This document shows, piece after piece, positions 1 to 9,679 of a stretch of 64,000 nt of DNA (positions are counted from its first letter, which is position 1; every line of letters starts with the position of its first letter). The notes under the pieces are model-generated. The model saw nothing but the letters and a program-made list of their open reading frames with translations, searched no databases and was not told the DNA's origin. The position numbers were made by a program, and so were the translations under genes. Source of the stretch: Gammaproteobacteria bacterium. GTDB lineage: Bacteria > Pseudomonadota > Gammaproteobacteria > Competibacterales > Competibacteraceae. The stretch covers positions 372,001 through 436,000 of the forward strand of contig JACKNF010000001.1 of assembly GCA_024234995.1 (NCBI GenBank), written 5' to 3'.

Positions 1-2039
1 GTTGCACCTTCCGGGACATGAATATGCACATCGAGTTTCTGATAAAACTCCGTATCGATGCCGAGTGCTTCAGCACGGCTGCGCACTACGGTCATCGCCG
101 CCTGAATGGATTCCTGCATCACCTCACCCAGTTGACCGGTATGAATCAGCTTTCCTTTTCCAGGCACTAGCGCTGCTTCGATTCTGAGAAGCTCACCTCC
201 CACCTCGGTCCAGGCCAGCCCGGTTACTTGCCCGATCTGATCCTGCTCCTCAGCCAAGCCATAGCGGAATCGCCGCACGCCTAGATATTTCTCCAAATTG
301 CCAGATATGATGGTGATGGTGTTTTCGACCGGCTTCAGGGTAACTTCTTTGACTACCTTGCGGCAGATCTTAGCAATTTCCCGTTCCAGATTCCGCACCC
401 CAGCTTCACGGGTATAAAAGCGGATGACATCGAGGATGGCTTCCTTGGAAATTTCCAGCTCACCTTTCTTCAAGCCATTGTTCGTTACTTGTTTGGGAAC
501 CAGATAGCGCAAGGCGATGTTAAGTTTCTCGTCTTCGGTATAACCTGGGATGCGGATCACCTCCATGCGGTCCAGCAGCGGTGGTGGGATATTGAGCGAG
601 TTGGAGGTTGCCACGAACATCACATCCGACAGATCAAAATCGACTTCCAGGTAATGGTCGCTAAAGGTGTTGTTCTGCTCAGGATCGAGAACTTCCAGCA
701 GTGCTGATGATGGGTCACCGCGAAAATCCATCGACATTTTGTCGATCTCGTCAAACAGAAACAGTGGATTGCGCACTTCGACCTTGGCTAAGTTTTGAAT
801 GATTTTACCAGGCAGTGAGCCGATATAGGTGCGGCGATGCCCGCGAATTTCCGCTTCGTCGCGTACACCGCCCAATGACATTCGTACAAATTTACGGTTG
901 GTGGCACGGGCAATGGAGCGCCCTAACGAAGTTTTGCCGACCCCAGGCGGTCCCACCAGACAGAGAATCGGCCCTTTGAGCTTACGTGCTCGCTGCTGGA
1001 CGGCTAGATACTCTAATATCCGTTCCTTAACTTTTTCCAGACCGTAATGGTCAGCTTCCAGAATGCTTTCGGCCGTGACCAAATCTTGGTGAATCTTGGT
1101 GCGCTTCTTCCAGGGGACACTAACTAGCCAGTCCACATAGTTGCGTACTACAGTCGCTTCGGCAGACATCGGCGACATCATTTTTAACTTATTGAGTTCG
1201 ACCTGCGCTTTGGCTTTGGCTTCCTTGGACATCCCTGCTTTTTCAATCCGTTGGGCCAGGTCTTCAATTTCGTTGGGTACGTCCTCCAGATCGCCAAGCT
1301 CTTTCTGAATCGCTTTCATCTGCTCATTCAGATAGTACTCACGCTGGGTTTTTTCCATCTGCTGCTTGACTCGCGAGCGGATGCGCTTCTCGACTTGCAG
1401 GATGTCGATTTCGCCCTCGATCAGGACTAACAGATATTCAAGGCGTTCTAGAAGATCGTGTATTTCAAGTATTTTTTGTTTTTCATCCAGTTTCAAGGTC
1501 ATATGCGCGGCGATGGTGTCTGCTAACCGGCATGGATCGTCGATACCAGAAATCGACGTTAACACTTCACCAGGAATCTTCTTGTTAAGCTTGACATACT
1601 GATCGAAAGTGCCAAGCAATGAACGCACCAGCGCTTGTACTTCTTGCGACTCGCTCTCTTCGGGGATCGGCTCTAGCAACGATACGCTAGCCATGAAGCA
1701 GGACTGGGTTTCAGTAAAGCGATGGATGCATACTCGCTGGCTGCCCTCGACCAGCACTTTGACTGTACCATCTGGTAGCCGCAGCAACTGTAATACATTA
1801 GATAGAGTACCGATATCATGCAAATCATCGGTTCCTGGATCATCGACCTCTGCACCGCGTTGGGCAACCAGCACAATGCGTTTGTTACCTTGCATCGCCA
1901 AGTCAAGGGCGTGAATAGATTTTTCGCGGCCAACAAATAGCGGGATTACCATGTGCGGATAGATGACTACATCACGCAATGGCAAAACCGGCATCAGCGC
2001 ATGACTAGGCAAACAGTCGAGCTTCGTGTTCTGCTTCAT
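1..2039 (-). CDS. lon: Lon ATP-dependent protease, 3' end outside the window
   Basis: Cytoplasmic AAA+ serine protease that degrades misfolded and regulatory proteins. The reading frame is open for 679 codons. It starts at an ATG behind AGGA (residues MKQNTKLDC) and contains the N-terminal substrate-binding region (PVLPLRDVVIYPHM), the Walker A motif GPPGVGKTS and the Walker B-type stretch LFLFDEIDKM. It stops at the window edge in HVPEGA, a few residues before the family's PKDGPSAG motif, so the catalytic serine and lysine lie outside. It is the last gene of a tig-clpP-clpX-lon run on the minus strand, the usual arrangement in gamma- and betaproteobacteria. No frameshift is seen. Confidence 0.96.
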   Translation of the reverse strand, partial: MKQNTKLDCLPSHALMPVLPLRDVVIYPHMVIPLFVGREKSIHALDLAMQGNKRIVLVAQRGAEVDDPGTDDLHDIGTLSNVLQLLRLPDGTVKVLVEGSQRVCIHRFTETQSCFMASVSLLEPIPEESESQEVQALVRSLLGTFDQYVKLNKKIPGEVLTSISGIDDPCRLADTIAAHMTLKLDEKQKILEIHDLLERLEYLLVLIEGEIDILQVEKRIRSRVKQQMEKTQREYYLNEQMKAIQKELGDLEDVPNEIEDLAQRIEKAGMSKEAKAKAQVELNKLKMMSPMSAEATVVRNYVDWLVSVPWKKRTKIHQDLVTAESILEADHYGLEKVKERILEYLAVQQRARKLKGPILCLVGPPGVGKTSLGRSIARATNRKFVRMSLGGVRDEAEIRGHRRTYIGSLPGKIIQNLAKVEVRNPLFLFDEIDKMSMDFRGDPSSALLEVLDPEQNNTFSDHYLEVDFDLSDVMFVATSNSLNIPPPLLDRMEVIRIPGYTEDEKLNIALRYLVPKQVTNNGLKKGELEISKEAILDVIRFYTREAGVRNLEREIAKICRKVVKEVTLKPVENTITIISGNLEKYLGVRRFRYGLAEEQDQIGQVTGLAWTEVGGELLRIEAALVPGKGKLIHTGQLGEVMQESIQAAMTVVRSRAEALGIDTEFYQKLDVHIHVPEGA

Positions 2040-2142
2040 GGCAGGCAGTTCCTGGTGCGGTTAACCGGACCACCGAACAGGCGGCCACATTGGTCATGGG
2101 CGATCCGCCAGCCGGTGATCGTGGGCAGTCGGCAAACGAGAA

Positions 2143-3432
2143 TCAGTCGTGACCGGCAGCAGCGCGCCGCTCAACATTCTCATAGATAAAATAAGGCTTA
2201 GCGCGACCTTCGATCACCGAGTCGTCGATCACTACTTTGTGAACATCCTGCATACTGGGCAGATCATACATAGTGTCCAGAAGAATATGTTCTAGAATAG
2301 TTCTAAGACCTCGCGCCCCAGTTTTGCGTTCCATAGCCCGGCGCGCTACGGCTTCCAATGCATCATCGCGCAGCTCCAGTTCGCTGCCTTCCATCTCGAA
2401 CAGTTTCTTGAACTGTTTGGCGATAGCATTCTTGGGTTCGGTCAGAATGCGTACTAGGGCATGCTCATCCAGTTCGGACAAGGTTGCTACGACGGGCAGC
2501 CGGCCAACAAATTCCGGGATCAGGCCATACTTGATGAGATCTTCTGGTTCGACCTCCATCAGCACTTCACCCACAGTCTTGCCGCCTTCCTTGCTCTTGA
2601 CTTCCGCGGAAAAACCAATCCCGCCTTGCTCAGACCGGCTGCGGATCACTTTGTCCAAGCCAGCGAAAGCTCCGCCACAGATGAACAAGATATTGCTGGT
2701 GTCAACTTGCAGGAATTCCTGTTGCGGATGCTTGCGCCCGCCTTGTGGTGGTACCGAAGCAAGCGTTCCTTCAATCAGTTTCAACAATGCCTGCTGCACG
2801 CCTTCACCGGAAACGTCGCGCGTGATGGAGGGGTTATCAGATTTGCGCGAGATCTTATCGATTTCGTCGATGTAAACGATGCCTGTCTGTGCTCTCTCGA
2901 CATCGTAATCGCACTTTTGAAGCAGTTTTTGGATGATATTTTCCACGTCCTCGCCAACATAGCCTGCCTCGGTCAGCGTGGTGGCGTCAGCGATGGTGAA
3001 TGGGACGTTTAACAAGCGTGCCAAGGTTTCAGCTAAGAGAGTTTTACCCGATCCAGTAGGGCCAATCAGCAAAATGTTGCTTTTTGTCACTTCAATATCG
3101 GGGGTCCGGCCACGGTTTGCTCGTTGCAACTCCTGACGTTTGTAGTGATTATAAACAGCAACCGATAACACCTTTTTGGCGCGCTCTTGGCCAATCACGT
3201 ATTCATCGAGAACCAGCTTAATGTCATGTGGTTTGGGCAACCGGCTGGCGGCGGCCGGCGCGTTCTCTTCCATCTCCTCGCGGATGATGTCATTGCATAG
3301 CTCGACGCATTCATCGCAAATGAATACATTTGGCCCGGCAATTAGCTTGCGCACCTCATGCTGGCTTTTACCACAAAAGGAACAGTACAACAGCTTATCG
3401 TCGTCGCTCCTCTCACTTCGGTTTTTACCCAT
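2143..3432 (-). CDS. clpX: ClpX, ATPase subunit of the ClpXP protease
   Basis: Hexameric AAA+ unfoldase that recognises tagged substrates and feeds them to ClpP. The 429 residues match the usual family length. The N-terminal C4 zinc-binding domain (CSFCGKS then CDECVELC, about residues 17-46) is followed by Walker A GPTGSGKT (about 124), Walker B VYIDEIDK and the sensor-2 region GARGLR. The ClpP-docking loop is present as IGF (SEQGGIGF). It lies between clpP and lon on the same strand, with about 80 and 100 base gaps. Family and function are secure. Confidence 0.98.
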   Translation of the reverse strand: MGKNRSERSDDDKLLYCSFCGKSQHEVRKLIAGPNVFICDECVELCNDIIREEMEENAPAAASRLPKPHDIKLVLDEYVIGQERAKKVLSVAVYNHYKRQELQRANRGRTPDIEVTKSNILLIGPTGSGKTLLAETLARLLNVPFTIADATTLTEAGYVGEDVENIIQKLLQKCDYDVERAQTGIVYIDEIDKISRKSDNPSITRDVSGEGVQQALLKLIEGTLASVPPQGGRKHPQQEFLQVDTSNILFICGGAFAGLDKVIRSRSEQGGIGFSAEVKSKEGGKTVGEVLMEVEPEDLIKYGLIPEFVGRLPVVATLSELDEHALVRILTEPKNAIAKQFKKLFEMEGSELELRDDALEAVARRAMERKTGARGLRTILEHILLDTMYDLPSMQDVHKVVIDDSVIEGRAKPYFIYENVERRAAAGHD

Positions 3433-3513
3433 TTTGCCACCCTCATCGTCGCGCGGTCACTGCGGCCGCGACGCTCCCTCGCCTGCGTAACCGGTACCGT
3501 TAAGAAATCGAAA

Positions 3514-4152
3514 TCAGCTTGCCGCCACTACCGGGAGACGCTGGCTAAGCACAGCATCTATCAGGCCGTATTCGACCGCCTCGGCACCACCCATGAAGTT
3601 GTCACGATCGGTGTCCACCGCGATTCTCTCGACAGGTTGGCCAGTATGCCGGGCCAAAATGCGGTTGAGCCGGTCTCGAACCAGCAGGATCTCCCGGGCA
3701 TGAATATCGATATCACTCGCCTGCCCTTGGAAGCCTCCTAAGGGTTGGTGAATCATGATACGTGAGTGCGGCAGGCAAAACCGCTTGCCTTTTGTTCCGC
3801 CTGCCAATAGCAAAGCACCCATGCTGGCAGCTTGACCCACGCACATGGTGCTGATATCGGGTTTAATGAACTGCATGGTGTCGTAGATGGCTAAGCCAGC
3901 ACTGACGGAACCTCCCGGCGAGTTGATGTAGAGATGAATATCCTTATCCGGGTTCTCTGCCTCTAGAAAGAGTAGCTGAGCGACCACTAGATTGGCGGCG
4001 TAATCCTCAACCGGCCCAACCAGGAATACCACACGCTCCTTAAGTAACCGGGAGTAGATGTCATAAGCTCTTTCACCACGCGCGGTTTGCTCAACCACAA
4101 TAGGGACGAGATTGAGCGCCCGTGTGACCGTGGAAGTTATGTCTTCGCTCAT
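3514..4152 (-). CDS. clpP: ClpP, proteolytic subunit
   Basis: Serine peptidase that forms the tetradecameric chamber of ClpXP. The 212 residues are of normal length. The catalytic triad can be read directly: Ser in GQAASMGALLLAGG, His in RIMIHQPLGG and Asp in DTDRDNFM. The start codon lies inside the last codons of the trigger factor gene (4-base ATGA overlap), which points to translational coupling in a tig-clpP operon; clpX follows about 80 bases later. Confidence 0.98.
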   Translation of the reverse strand: MSEDITSTVTRALNLVPIVVEQTARGERAYDIYSRLLKERVVFLVGPVEDYAANLVVAQLLFLEAENPDKDIHLYINSPGGSVSAGLAIYDTMQFIKPDISTMCVGQAASMGALLLAGGTKGKRFCLPHSRIMIHQPLGGFQGQASDIDIHAREILLVRDRLNRILARHTGQPVERIAVDTDRDNFMGGAEAVEYGLIDAVLSQRLPVVAAS

Positions 4153-5489
4153 GAGGGATGCTCCTGATTGGCCAAGGCTAGAGGCTCTTGGGGCGGAGCG
4201 GTTACTTCGCTAAAAGTGCTCAATTTTTCAGTGACTTGGGCTCGTTCAAGTATCCATTCAACTACTTGATCCTCGAACACTAGGCCGCGTACATTGCTGA
4301 TTTGCTCCGGATCTTGCTCACACGCGCGTATCCATTCATCAGGTTCTTCATAGGCGGCTGACATAGACTCCAGAAAAGCGCGCACCCGTTGCTCATCGAT
4401 CTTGATATGCTGTTTTGTCGCCAGATTGGAGATCAGCAGGCCAAGCGTCAGCCGGCGCCGGGCTTCGGCGCCAAATAAATGATTCTTGATTTGCCGGATC
4501 TTGCCGTCATCGTCGACATTGGGAGGAACATTTATCATTTGATGTGCCAACTGGTCGATTTCTTGATCGATCAGCGTTTGCGGTAACGGTATTTGGTTGG
4601 CTACCAGTAACCCCTGCATCACTTGCCGCTTGACTGCTGCTTTAATGCCCTCATGCAGTTCACGCTCCATATTGTCGCGCAGCGACTGGCGCAAACGAGT
4701 TATGCCACCTTCACGAATGTCAAAACTTTCAGCAAAGGCATCATCGAGATCTGGCAGGGTTGCTTCCTCGACGCAGTGGAGTTTGATCTGTATGTGGGCT
4801 GTCTTGCCAGCGATGTTATTAACAGAATAATCGTCTGGAAAGGTCAGATCGAATTCTGTTTCAGCGCCAGGGGTGAGACCTATCAGTTTTTCCTCAAGTT
4901 CCGGGAGTGTCATCTTTCTACCCAGAATTACCTCAGTTTCCTTATTCTGGCTGCTAGGGGAGTGCTGGCCATCAATGGTGCTGTCGAAATCAAATCGCAA
5001 GCGATCGTTTAGGCCTGCCGGACGCTCCACAGAGTTCCAGGCTGCCCGTTGCCAGCGCAGAGTGTCGATCATCTGATCGATATCCTGTTCGGTAACTTCT
5101 GCTACTGGGCGCTCGATCTGAATTGTCTCAAACCCGGTGGTTTCGAATTCCGGCAAGACTTCGAAAGTCACGGAATATTCAAAATCTTGTCCTTCCTCTA
5201 AAGGTTTAGGCTCAATTCTAGGTTGACCAAGTGGATTGAGTTTTTCCTGAATCAGTGCCTCGCGCAGGCTTTGTTCCATAAGTTCGCTGGCGACCTCAAA
5301 CTGTACTTGGCTTCCATGCAGCCGCTTAACCATCTTAAGCGGTACCTTGCCCGGACGGAAACCTGCCATTTTAACCTGTCTGGACAGTGTTTGCAGCCGA
5401 CTCTGGATTTCCTTGGCTACCTTTTCGGCAGGCACCTGTACGGTGACCCGGCGCTCCAGATCATTCAGCGCTTCAACTGAAACCTGCAT
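4149..5489 (-). CDS. tig: Trigger factor, ribosome-associated chaperone
   Basis: Binds nascent chains at the ribosome exit tunnel and has peptidyl-prolyl isomerase activity. The 446 residues show the ribosome-binding signature GFRPGKVPL (about residues 44-52), a central FKBP-like isomerase domain (about 150-245) and a long helical C-terminal chaperone domain. A good ribosome binding site (GAGGTG) precedes the ATG. It is the first gene of the tig-clpP-clpX-lon series, immediately downstream of the tRNA cluster on the same strand. Confidence 0.97.
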   Translation of the reverse strand: MQVSVEALNDLERRVTVQVPAEKVAKEIQSRLQTLSRQVKMAGFRPGKVPLKMVKRLHGSQVQFEVASELMEQSLREALIQEKLNPLGQPRIEPKPLEEGQDFEYSVTFEVLPEFETTGFETIQIERPVAEVTEQDIDQMIDTLRWQRAAWNSVERPAGLNDRLRFDFDSTIDGQHSPSSQNKETEVILGRKMTLPELEEKLIGLTPGAETEFDLTFPDDYSVNNIAGKTAHIQIKLHCVEEATLPDLDDAFAESFDIREGGITRLRQSLRDNMERELHEGIKAAVKRQVMQGLLVANQIPLPQTLIDQEIDQLAHQMINVPPNVDDDGKIRQIKNHLFGAEARRRLTLGLLISNLATKQHIKIDEQRVRAFLESMSAAYEEPDEWIRACEQDPEQISNVRGLVFEDQVVEWILERAQVTEKLSTFSEVTAPPQEPLALANQEHPS

Positions 5490-5596
5490 CGATACACCTC
5501 AAAAACCGGTTATAGGGTTATATGGGTAAACCCACCTATCATATGTACCCATCATGACATGAATGAGTTCATTTTTCTGGATATTGCGGGCGTGAA

Positions 5597-5681
5597 TGGT
5601 GCGAAAGGAGAGACTCGAACTCTCACGGGTTACCCCACTGGAACCTAAATCCAGCGCGTCTACCAGTTCCGCCACTTTCGC
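5597..5681 (-). tRNA. tRNA-Leu (anticodon UAG)
   Basis: An 85-nt cloverleaf with acceptor stem GCGAAAG/CTTTCGC, anticodon loop TTTAGGT (UAG), a class II long variable arm, T arm GTTCGAG and encoded CCA. It is the last of five tRNAs on the minus strand, about 170 bases beyond tRNA-Lys. Confidence 0.95.
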
Positions 5682-5851
5682 AGTTAAGAACGCGATCCGC
5701 CACGACAGCCATAAAGCCCTTGTGCAGATAAGGGCGCTACAGCTAAACGCCAGTATACAAGACAGTGCCCATTCCAAAATAGGAACTGGCTTGCGGTAGA
5801 GTTCTTCAGGGCGGTCGACAACCGAGGAAGGAATGCACTTGGAATATTGAA

Positions 5852-5927
<76 letters not shown>

Positions 5928-5977
5928 GAAGCCGGTTGTGCATGGAACCAAATCTGTTCCGAAAACAAGCCTAAGTT

Positions 5978-6053
5978 TGGGGTGGACGATGGGACTCGAA
6001 CCCACGACGACCGGAATCACAATCCGGGACTCTACCAACTGAGCTACGTCCAC
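5978..6053 (-). tRNA. tRNA-His (anticodon GUG)
   Basis: A 76-nt cloverleaf with acceptor GTGGACG/CGTCCAC, anticodon loop TTGTGAT and encoded CCA. Discriminator C73 can pair with the genome-encoded extra 5' G at 6054, the identity element of tRNA-His. Confidence 0.95.
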
Positions 6054-6084
6054 CATTAATCCGATCACCGACCTAGCCGGGAGT

Positions 6085-6161
<77 letters not shown>

Positions 6162-6193
6162 ATTGCCACAATGCTGTCAACTAACCTGTATAG

Positions 6194-6270
<77 letters not shown>

Positions 6271-6323
6271 TTACTTCCGGTCGTCGACACCGATGATTTC
6301 GCGCCTCCATGCAGGAATATAGA

Positions 6324-6353
6324 ATTTTATTGGTGAAACCCTGGTATCGTCAA
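6324..6353 (-). promoter_or_regulatory. Sigma70-type promoter of the tRNA cluster
   Basis: On the minus strand a TTGACG -35 box (6353-6348) is followed after 18 bases by TAAAAT (6329-6324). This places transcription start near 6316, about 45 bases before tRNA-Pro. It lies just past the cysS stop codon, so the tRNAs can be transcribed independently of cysS. No GC-rich discriminator is obvious. Confidence 0.65.
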
Positions 6354-6361
6354 GCTGGTTT

Positions 6362-7777
6362 TCACTCCCGGCGCCAAATTGTACCTTTTGAGGTATCTTC
6401 AAGGACGATACCAGCCTCTTGCAGCATCGCACGGATACGGTCTGCCTCAGCCCAATTTTTTGCTTTGCGGGCAGCGGTGCGTTGGTCTATCAATTCCTGG
6501 GTACGGGTGCTGGAATAGCTTTTTTCTGCGTTGCGGGTCCATCCATTAACATGAGCAGTATCTATTTGTCCATGCAGGAAAGTATCTGGATCGCTTTGCA
6601 ATAGTCCTAAAAAACCTCCTAGCTGCTTCAAAGTCGTACTTAATTGCGCTGCCATCGTTTCATCTTCGACCCGCAAGCGGTTAATTTCGCGTACCAGGTC
6701 AAATAGAACTGCCAATGCTTCGGGGGTATTGAAATCATCATCCATCGCCTGAGTGAAGCGCACCTGCCAGCTTTCCTCGACTGGCGTGCCCATCACCGGC
6801 AGTCCTCGCAGGGCAGTGTATAACCGGGTCAGCGAAGCCTTGGCGTGATCCAGGTTCTCATTGGCGTAGTTCAGCGGTCCTCGATAGTGGCTGGATAGAA
6901 TAAATAGGCGCACTACCTCCGGCTGGTAGCGTTGTAAAACATCACGTAAAGTGAAGAAGTTGCCCAATGACTTGGACATCTTCTCATCGTTCACTTGAAC
7001 AAACCCGTTATGCATCCAGAAATTTACATAAGGTTGACCGCTAGCAGCTTCGGATTGAGCAATCTCATTTTCATGATGCGGAAATTTTAGGTCCATGCCG
7101 CCGCCATGAATGTCAAAATGCTCGCCCAGACAATGGGTGGACATGGTTGAACATTCAATGTGCCAGCCCGGCCGTCCGTCTCCCCATGGCGATGGCCAAC
7201 TGGGTTCACTGGGCTTGGCGGCTTTCCACAGTACGAAATCCAGCGGATCGTCTTTAGCTTCCTCTATTTCAATTCGTGAGCCGGCACGTAGGTCATCTAA
7301 TTTCTTATTGGCCAGTTGTCCATAACGATCAAAGCGGCTTACGTCATAGTACACATCACCGCTGGTGCCAATGTAGGCAAACTCCTTGGCCAGTAATGTT
7401 TGAATCATAGCAATCATATCGGTCATCGCTTCGGTGGCGCGCGGTTCCTGAGTTGGCGGCAGAATACCCAGTGCGCCTAGATCCTCATGCATGGCTTGGA
7501 TGAAACGATTAGTCAAGGCATGAAAATCCTCGCCGTTTTCCTCAGCGCGGCGGATGATTTTGTCATCGATATCGGTAATATTCCGCACGTAGGTCACGTC
7601 ATAGCCTTTGGCCCGTAACCAGCGCAGCACAATATCGAATACCACCATTACCCGGGCATGGCCAACATGGCAATAGTCGTAAACTGTCATACCGCAAACG
7701 TACATCCGCACCTTGCCCGGCTCAATAGGCTGGAACTCTTCTTTCTGGCGGGTCAGGCTGTTAAAAATCTGGAGCAT
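6362..7777 (-). CDS. cysS: Cysteinyl-tRNA synthetase
   Basis: Class I aminoacyl-tRNA synthetase charging tRNA-Cys in the cytoplasm. I start it at the ATG at 7777 (MLQIFNSLTRQKEEF), which matches the family N terminus and gives 471 residues. An in-frame ATG 84 bases upstream would add 28 unconserved residues. Visible motifs are HVGHARV (HIGH-type signature), the zinc ligands including CGMTVYDYC and HIECS, and KMSKSLGN (KMSKS). The C-terminal anticodon-binding domain ends in LEDTSKGTIWRRE. It is a single gene with its own spacing on both sides. Confidence 0.97.
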   Translation of the reverse strand: MLQIFNSLTRQKEEFQPIEPGKVRMYVCGMTVYDYCHVGHARVMVVFDIVLRWLRAKGYDVTYVRNITDIDDKIIRRAEENGEDFHALTNRFIQAMHEDLGALGILPPTQEPRATEAMTDMIAMIQTLLAKEFAYIGTSGDVYYDVSRFDRYGQLANKKLDDLRAGSRIEIEEAKDDPLDFVLWKAAKPSEPSWPSPWGDGRPGWHIECSTMSTHCLGEHFDIHGGGMDLKFPHHENEIAQSEAASGQPYVNFWMHNGFVQVNDEKMSKSLGNFFTLRDVLQRYQPEVVRLFILSSHYRGPLNYANENLDHAKASLTRLYTALRGLPVMGTPVEESWQVRFTQAMDDDFNTPEALAVLFDLVREINRLRVEDETMAAQLSTTLKQLGGFLGLLQSDPDTFLHGQIDTAHVNGWTRNAEKSYSSTRTQELIDQRTAARKAKNWAEADRIRAMLQEAGIVLEDTSKGTIWRRE

Positions 7778-8047
7778 AGAGAATTCTCTCGGCAGAAAGA
7801 TCCTGTAGAGGTTTAACACGGTAGCATGGTAAAGCGGGTTAGCACAGTAGTCGTCCGGCAATTCTCATAATTAGCGGTTTCACCCGGTTTCTGGTTGTGA
7901 TTGACAAGAAGGCGGTGTCTAGGGGAGAAGTTGAAGTTGGTTATCCATCCGCTTCAAAATGGTACCGGCTGCTAAAAGCACGAGAATGATTAGGTTTGCC
8001 AACGCGACCATAGATACTTCTAACCGTAAATAACGAATACAAACTGC

Positions 8048-9679
8048 TTAGATTGACACGATGTCGTTTCCAGCTACTTCCAGATTCAATGCCGCTGCTA
8101 GCAAAGCTTGGGTATAGGGATGCTGAGGGCGATCAAACACCTGCCGTGCGGGTCCTTCCTCCACTACCCGGCCGTTTTTCATCACCAGCAGGTGATTCGC
8201 CAGCGCCCGTACCACCCGCAAATCATGGCTGATGAACACATAGGCCAACCGGTAGCGGTGTTGCAAGTCGCGCAATAAGTCCACGATCTGCGCCTGCACC
8301 GATACATCCAGGGCACTGGTTGGTTCATCGAGAATCAGCAGACGAGGTTGCAAAGCCAGGGCACGGGCGATGGCAATGCGCTGGCGCTGGCCGCCGGAAA
8401 ACTCATGAGGATAACGGTCCTGGGTCTCCGGGTCCAATCCGACTTCTTCCAGCGCCTGCGCGATCCGGGTGCGCCGGGCCTTGCGATCACCGGCCAGTCC
8501 ATGAACCTGTAAACCCTCTTCGACAATCTCCCCTACCGGCAACCGTGGACTTAATGAACCATAAGGATCTTGAAAGACAATCTGCATGGCTTGACGCAAC
8601 GGACGCAATGCCTTGCTTGGTTGATTATCAATACGCTGGCCATCGAAGTGGATCGCGCCGTTGCTGGACAGCAGCCGTAGCAGCGCTAACCCCAAGGTGG
8701 TTTTACCAGAACCGCTCTCCCCGACTACGCCTAAGGTTTGTCCTTCGCGCACGCTGACATTGACCCCGTCGACTGCCTTGACGTGATCTATCACTCGCCC
8801 GAATAAGCCTCGCTTAAGCGGGAACCAAACCTTGAGACCATCGCCGGCCATCACCACTGGCGCATCGTTGCTTTCCGGAGGCGGCTCGCCTTTTGGCTCG
8901 GCAGCTAACAATTGCCGGGTGTAGGGATGTTGGGGATTGTTAAAAATCCCGGCGGTTAAGCCAGTTTCCACCACCACACCGGCCTGCATTACGCAGACCC
9001 GATCCGCCATTTTGCGGACGATACCTAGGTCATGGGTGATAAAGAGGATGGCCATGCCCAGTCTTGCCTGCAAATCTTTCAGTAATTTGAGGATTTGCGC
9101 CTGAATGGTGACGTCTAGAGCGGTAGTTGGCTCATCAGCAATAAGAATATCAGGATCATTGGCCAGTGCCATGGCGATCATCACCCGCTGGCGCTGTCCG
9201 CCAGACAATTCATGCGGCAAAGCGCTCAAACGATGCATCGCATCGGGTAGTCCCACCAGTTCCAGTAGTTCCACGATCCGTGCCTTGAGCTTGGCACCGC
9301 TCAATCCTTTATGCAGCAGCAGTGTTTCGCCAATCTGTTTCTCAATGGAATGCAAAGGATTCAGCGACGTCATTGGTTCCTGGAATACCATGGCGATCTG
9401 ATTACCACGAATCGCGCGCAAACGGGCAGAGGGCGCGCCCAGCAATTCCTCGCCGCGCAGGCGGATACTGCCGCCTGGATGCCGGGCGTGAGGATAGGGG
9501 AGCAGCTGTAGCAGCGATAGCGCCGAAACCGATTTGCCAGAGCCGCTTTCCCCAACCAACGCGAGCGTCTCGCCGCGATCGAGCGTGAAGGAAATCTGTT
9601 TCACCGCCAGTATCCCGCCGAAAGAAACAGATAGATCATAGACTTCGAGGAGAGGGTTTGATTTGGTCACTGGAGTCAT
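8048..9679 (-). CDS. Peptide ABC transporter ATP-binding protein with two fused ATPase domains (YejF type)
   Basis: Supplies both ATPase domains for an oligopeptide or microcin-type importer. Each half carries a full ABC signature: Walker A GESGSGKS with ELSGGQRQR in the first, and GESGSGKT with EFSGGQRQR in the second. Each is followed by a DEPT Walker B and a C-terminal oligopeptide-transporter extension (NPQHPYTRQLL, RPQHPYTQALL). I choose the ATG at 9679 because it overlaps the stop of the upstream aminopeptidase gene as ATGA; an ATG at 9691 is also possible. The yejA, yejB and yejE partners are not in the window, so the substrate is unknown. Confidence 0.9.
   Translation of the reverse strand: MTPVTKSNPLLEVYDLSVSFGGILAVKQISFTLDRGETLALVGESGSGKSVSALSLLQLLPYPHARHPGGSIRLRGEELLGAPSARLRAIRGNQIAMVFQEPMTSLNPLHSIEKQIGETLLLHKGLSGAKLKARIVELLELVGLPDAMHRLSALPHELSGGQRQRVMIAMALANDPDILIADEPTTALDVTIQAQILKLLKDLQARLGMAILFITHDLGIVRKMADRVCVMQAGVVVETGLTAGIFNNPQHPYTRQLLAAEPKGEPPPESNDAPVVMAGDGLKVWFPLKRGLFGRVIDHVKAVDGVNVSVREGQTLGVVGESGSGKTTLGLALLRLLSSNGAIHFDGQRIDNQPSKALRPLRQAMQIVFQDPYGSLSPRLPVGEIVEEGLQVHGLAGDRKARRTRIAQALEEVGLDPETQDRYPHEFSGGQRQRIAIARALALQPRLLILDEPTSALDVSVQAQIVDLLRDLQHRYRLAYVFISHDLRVVRALANHLLVMKNGRVVEEGPARQVFDRPQHPYTQALLAAALNLEVAGNDIVSI

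Noticed and set aside
2273..3012. Plus-strand open frames of about 200 codons opposite clpX
   Set aside because: Antisense shadows of a fully conserved clpX gene.
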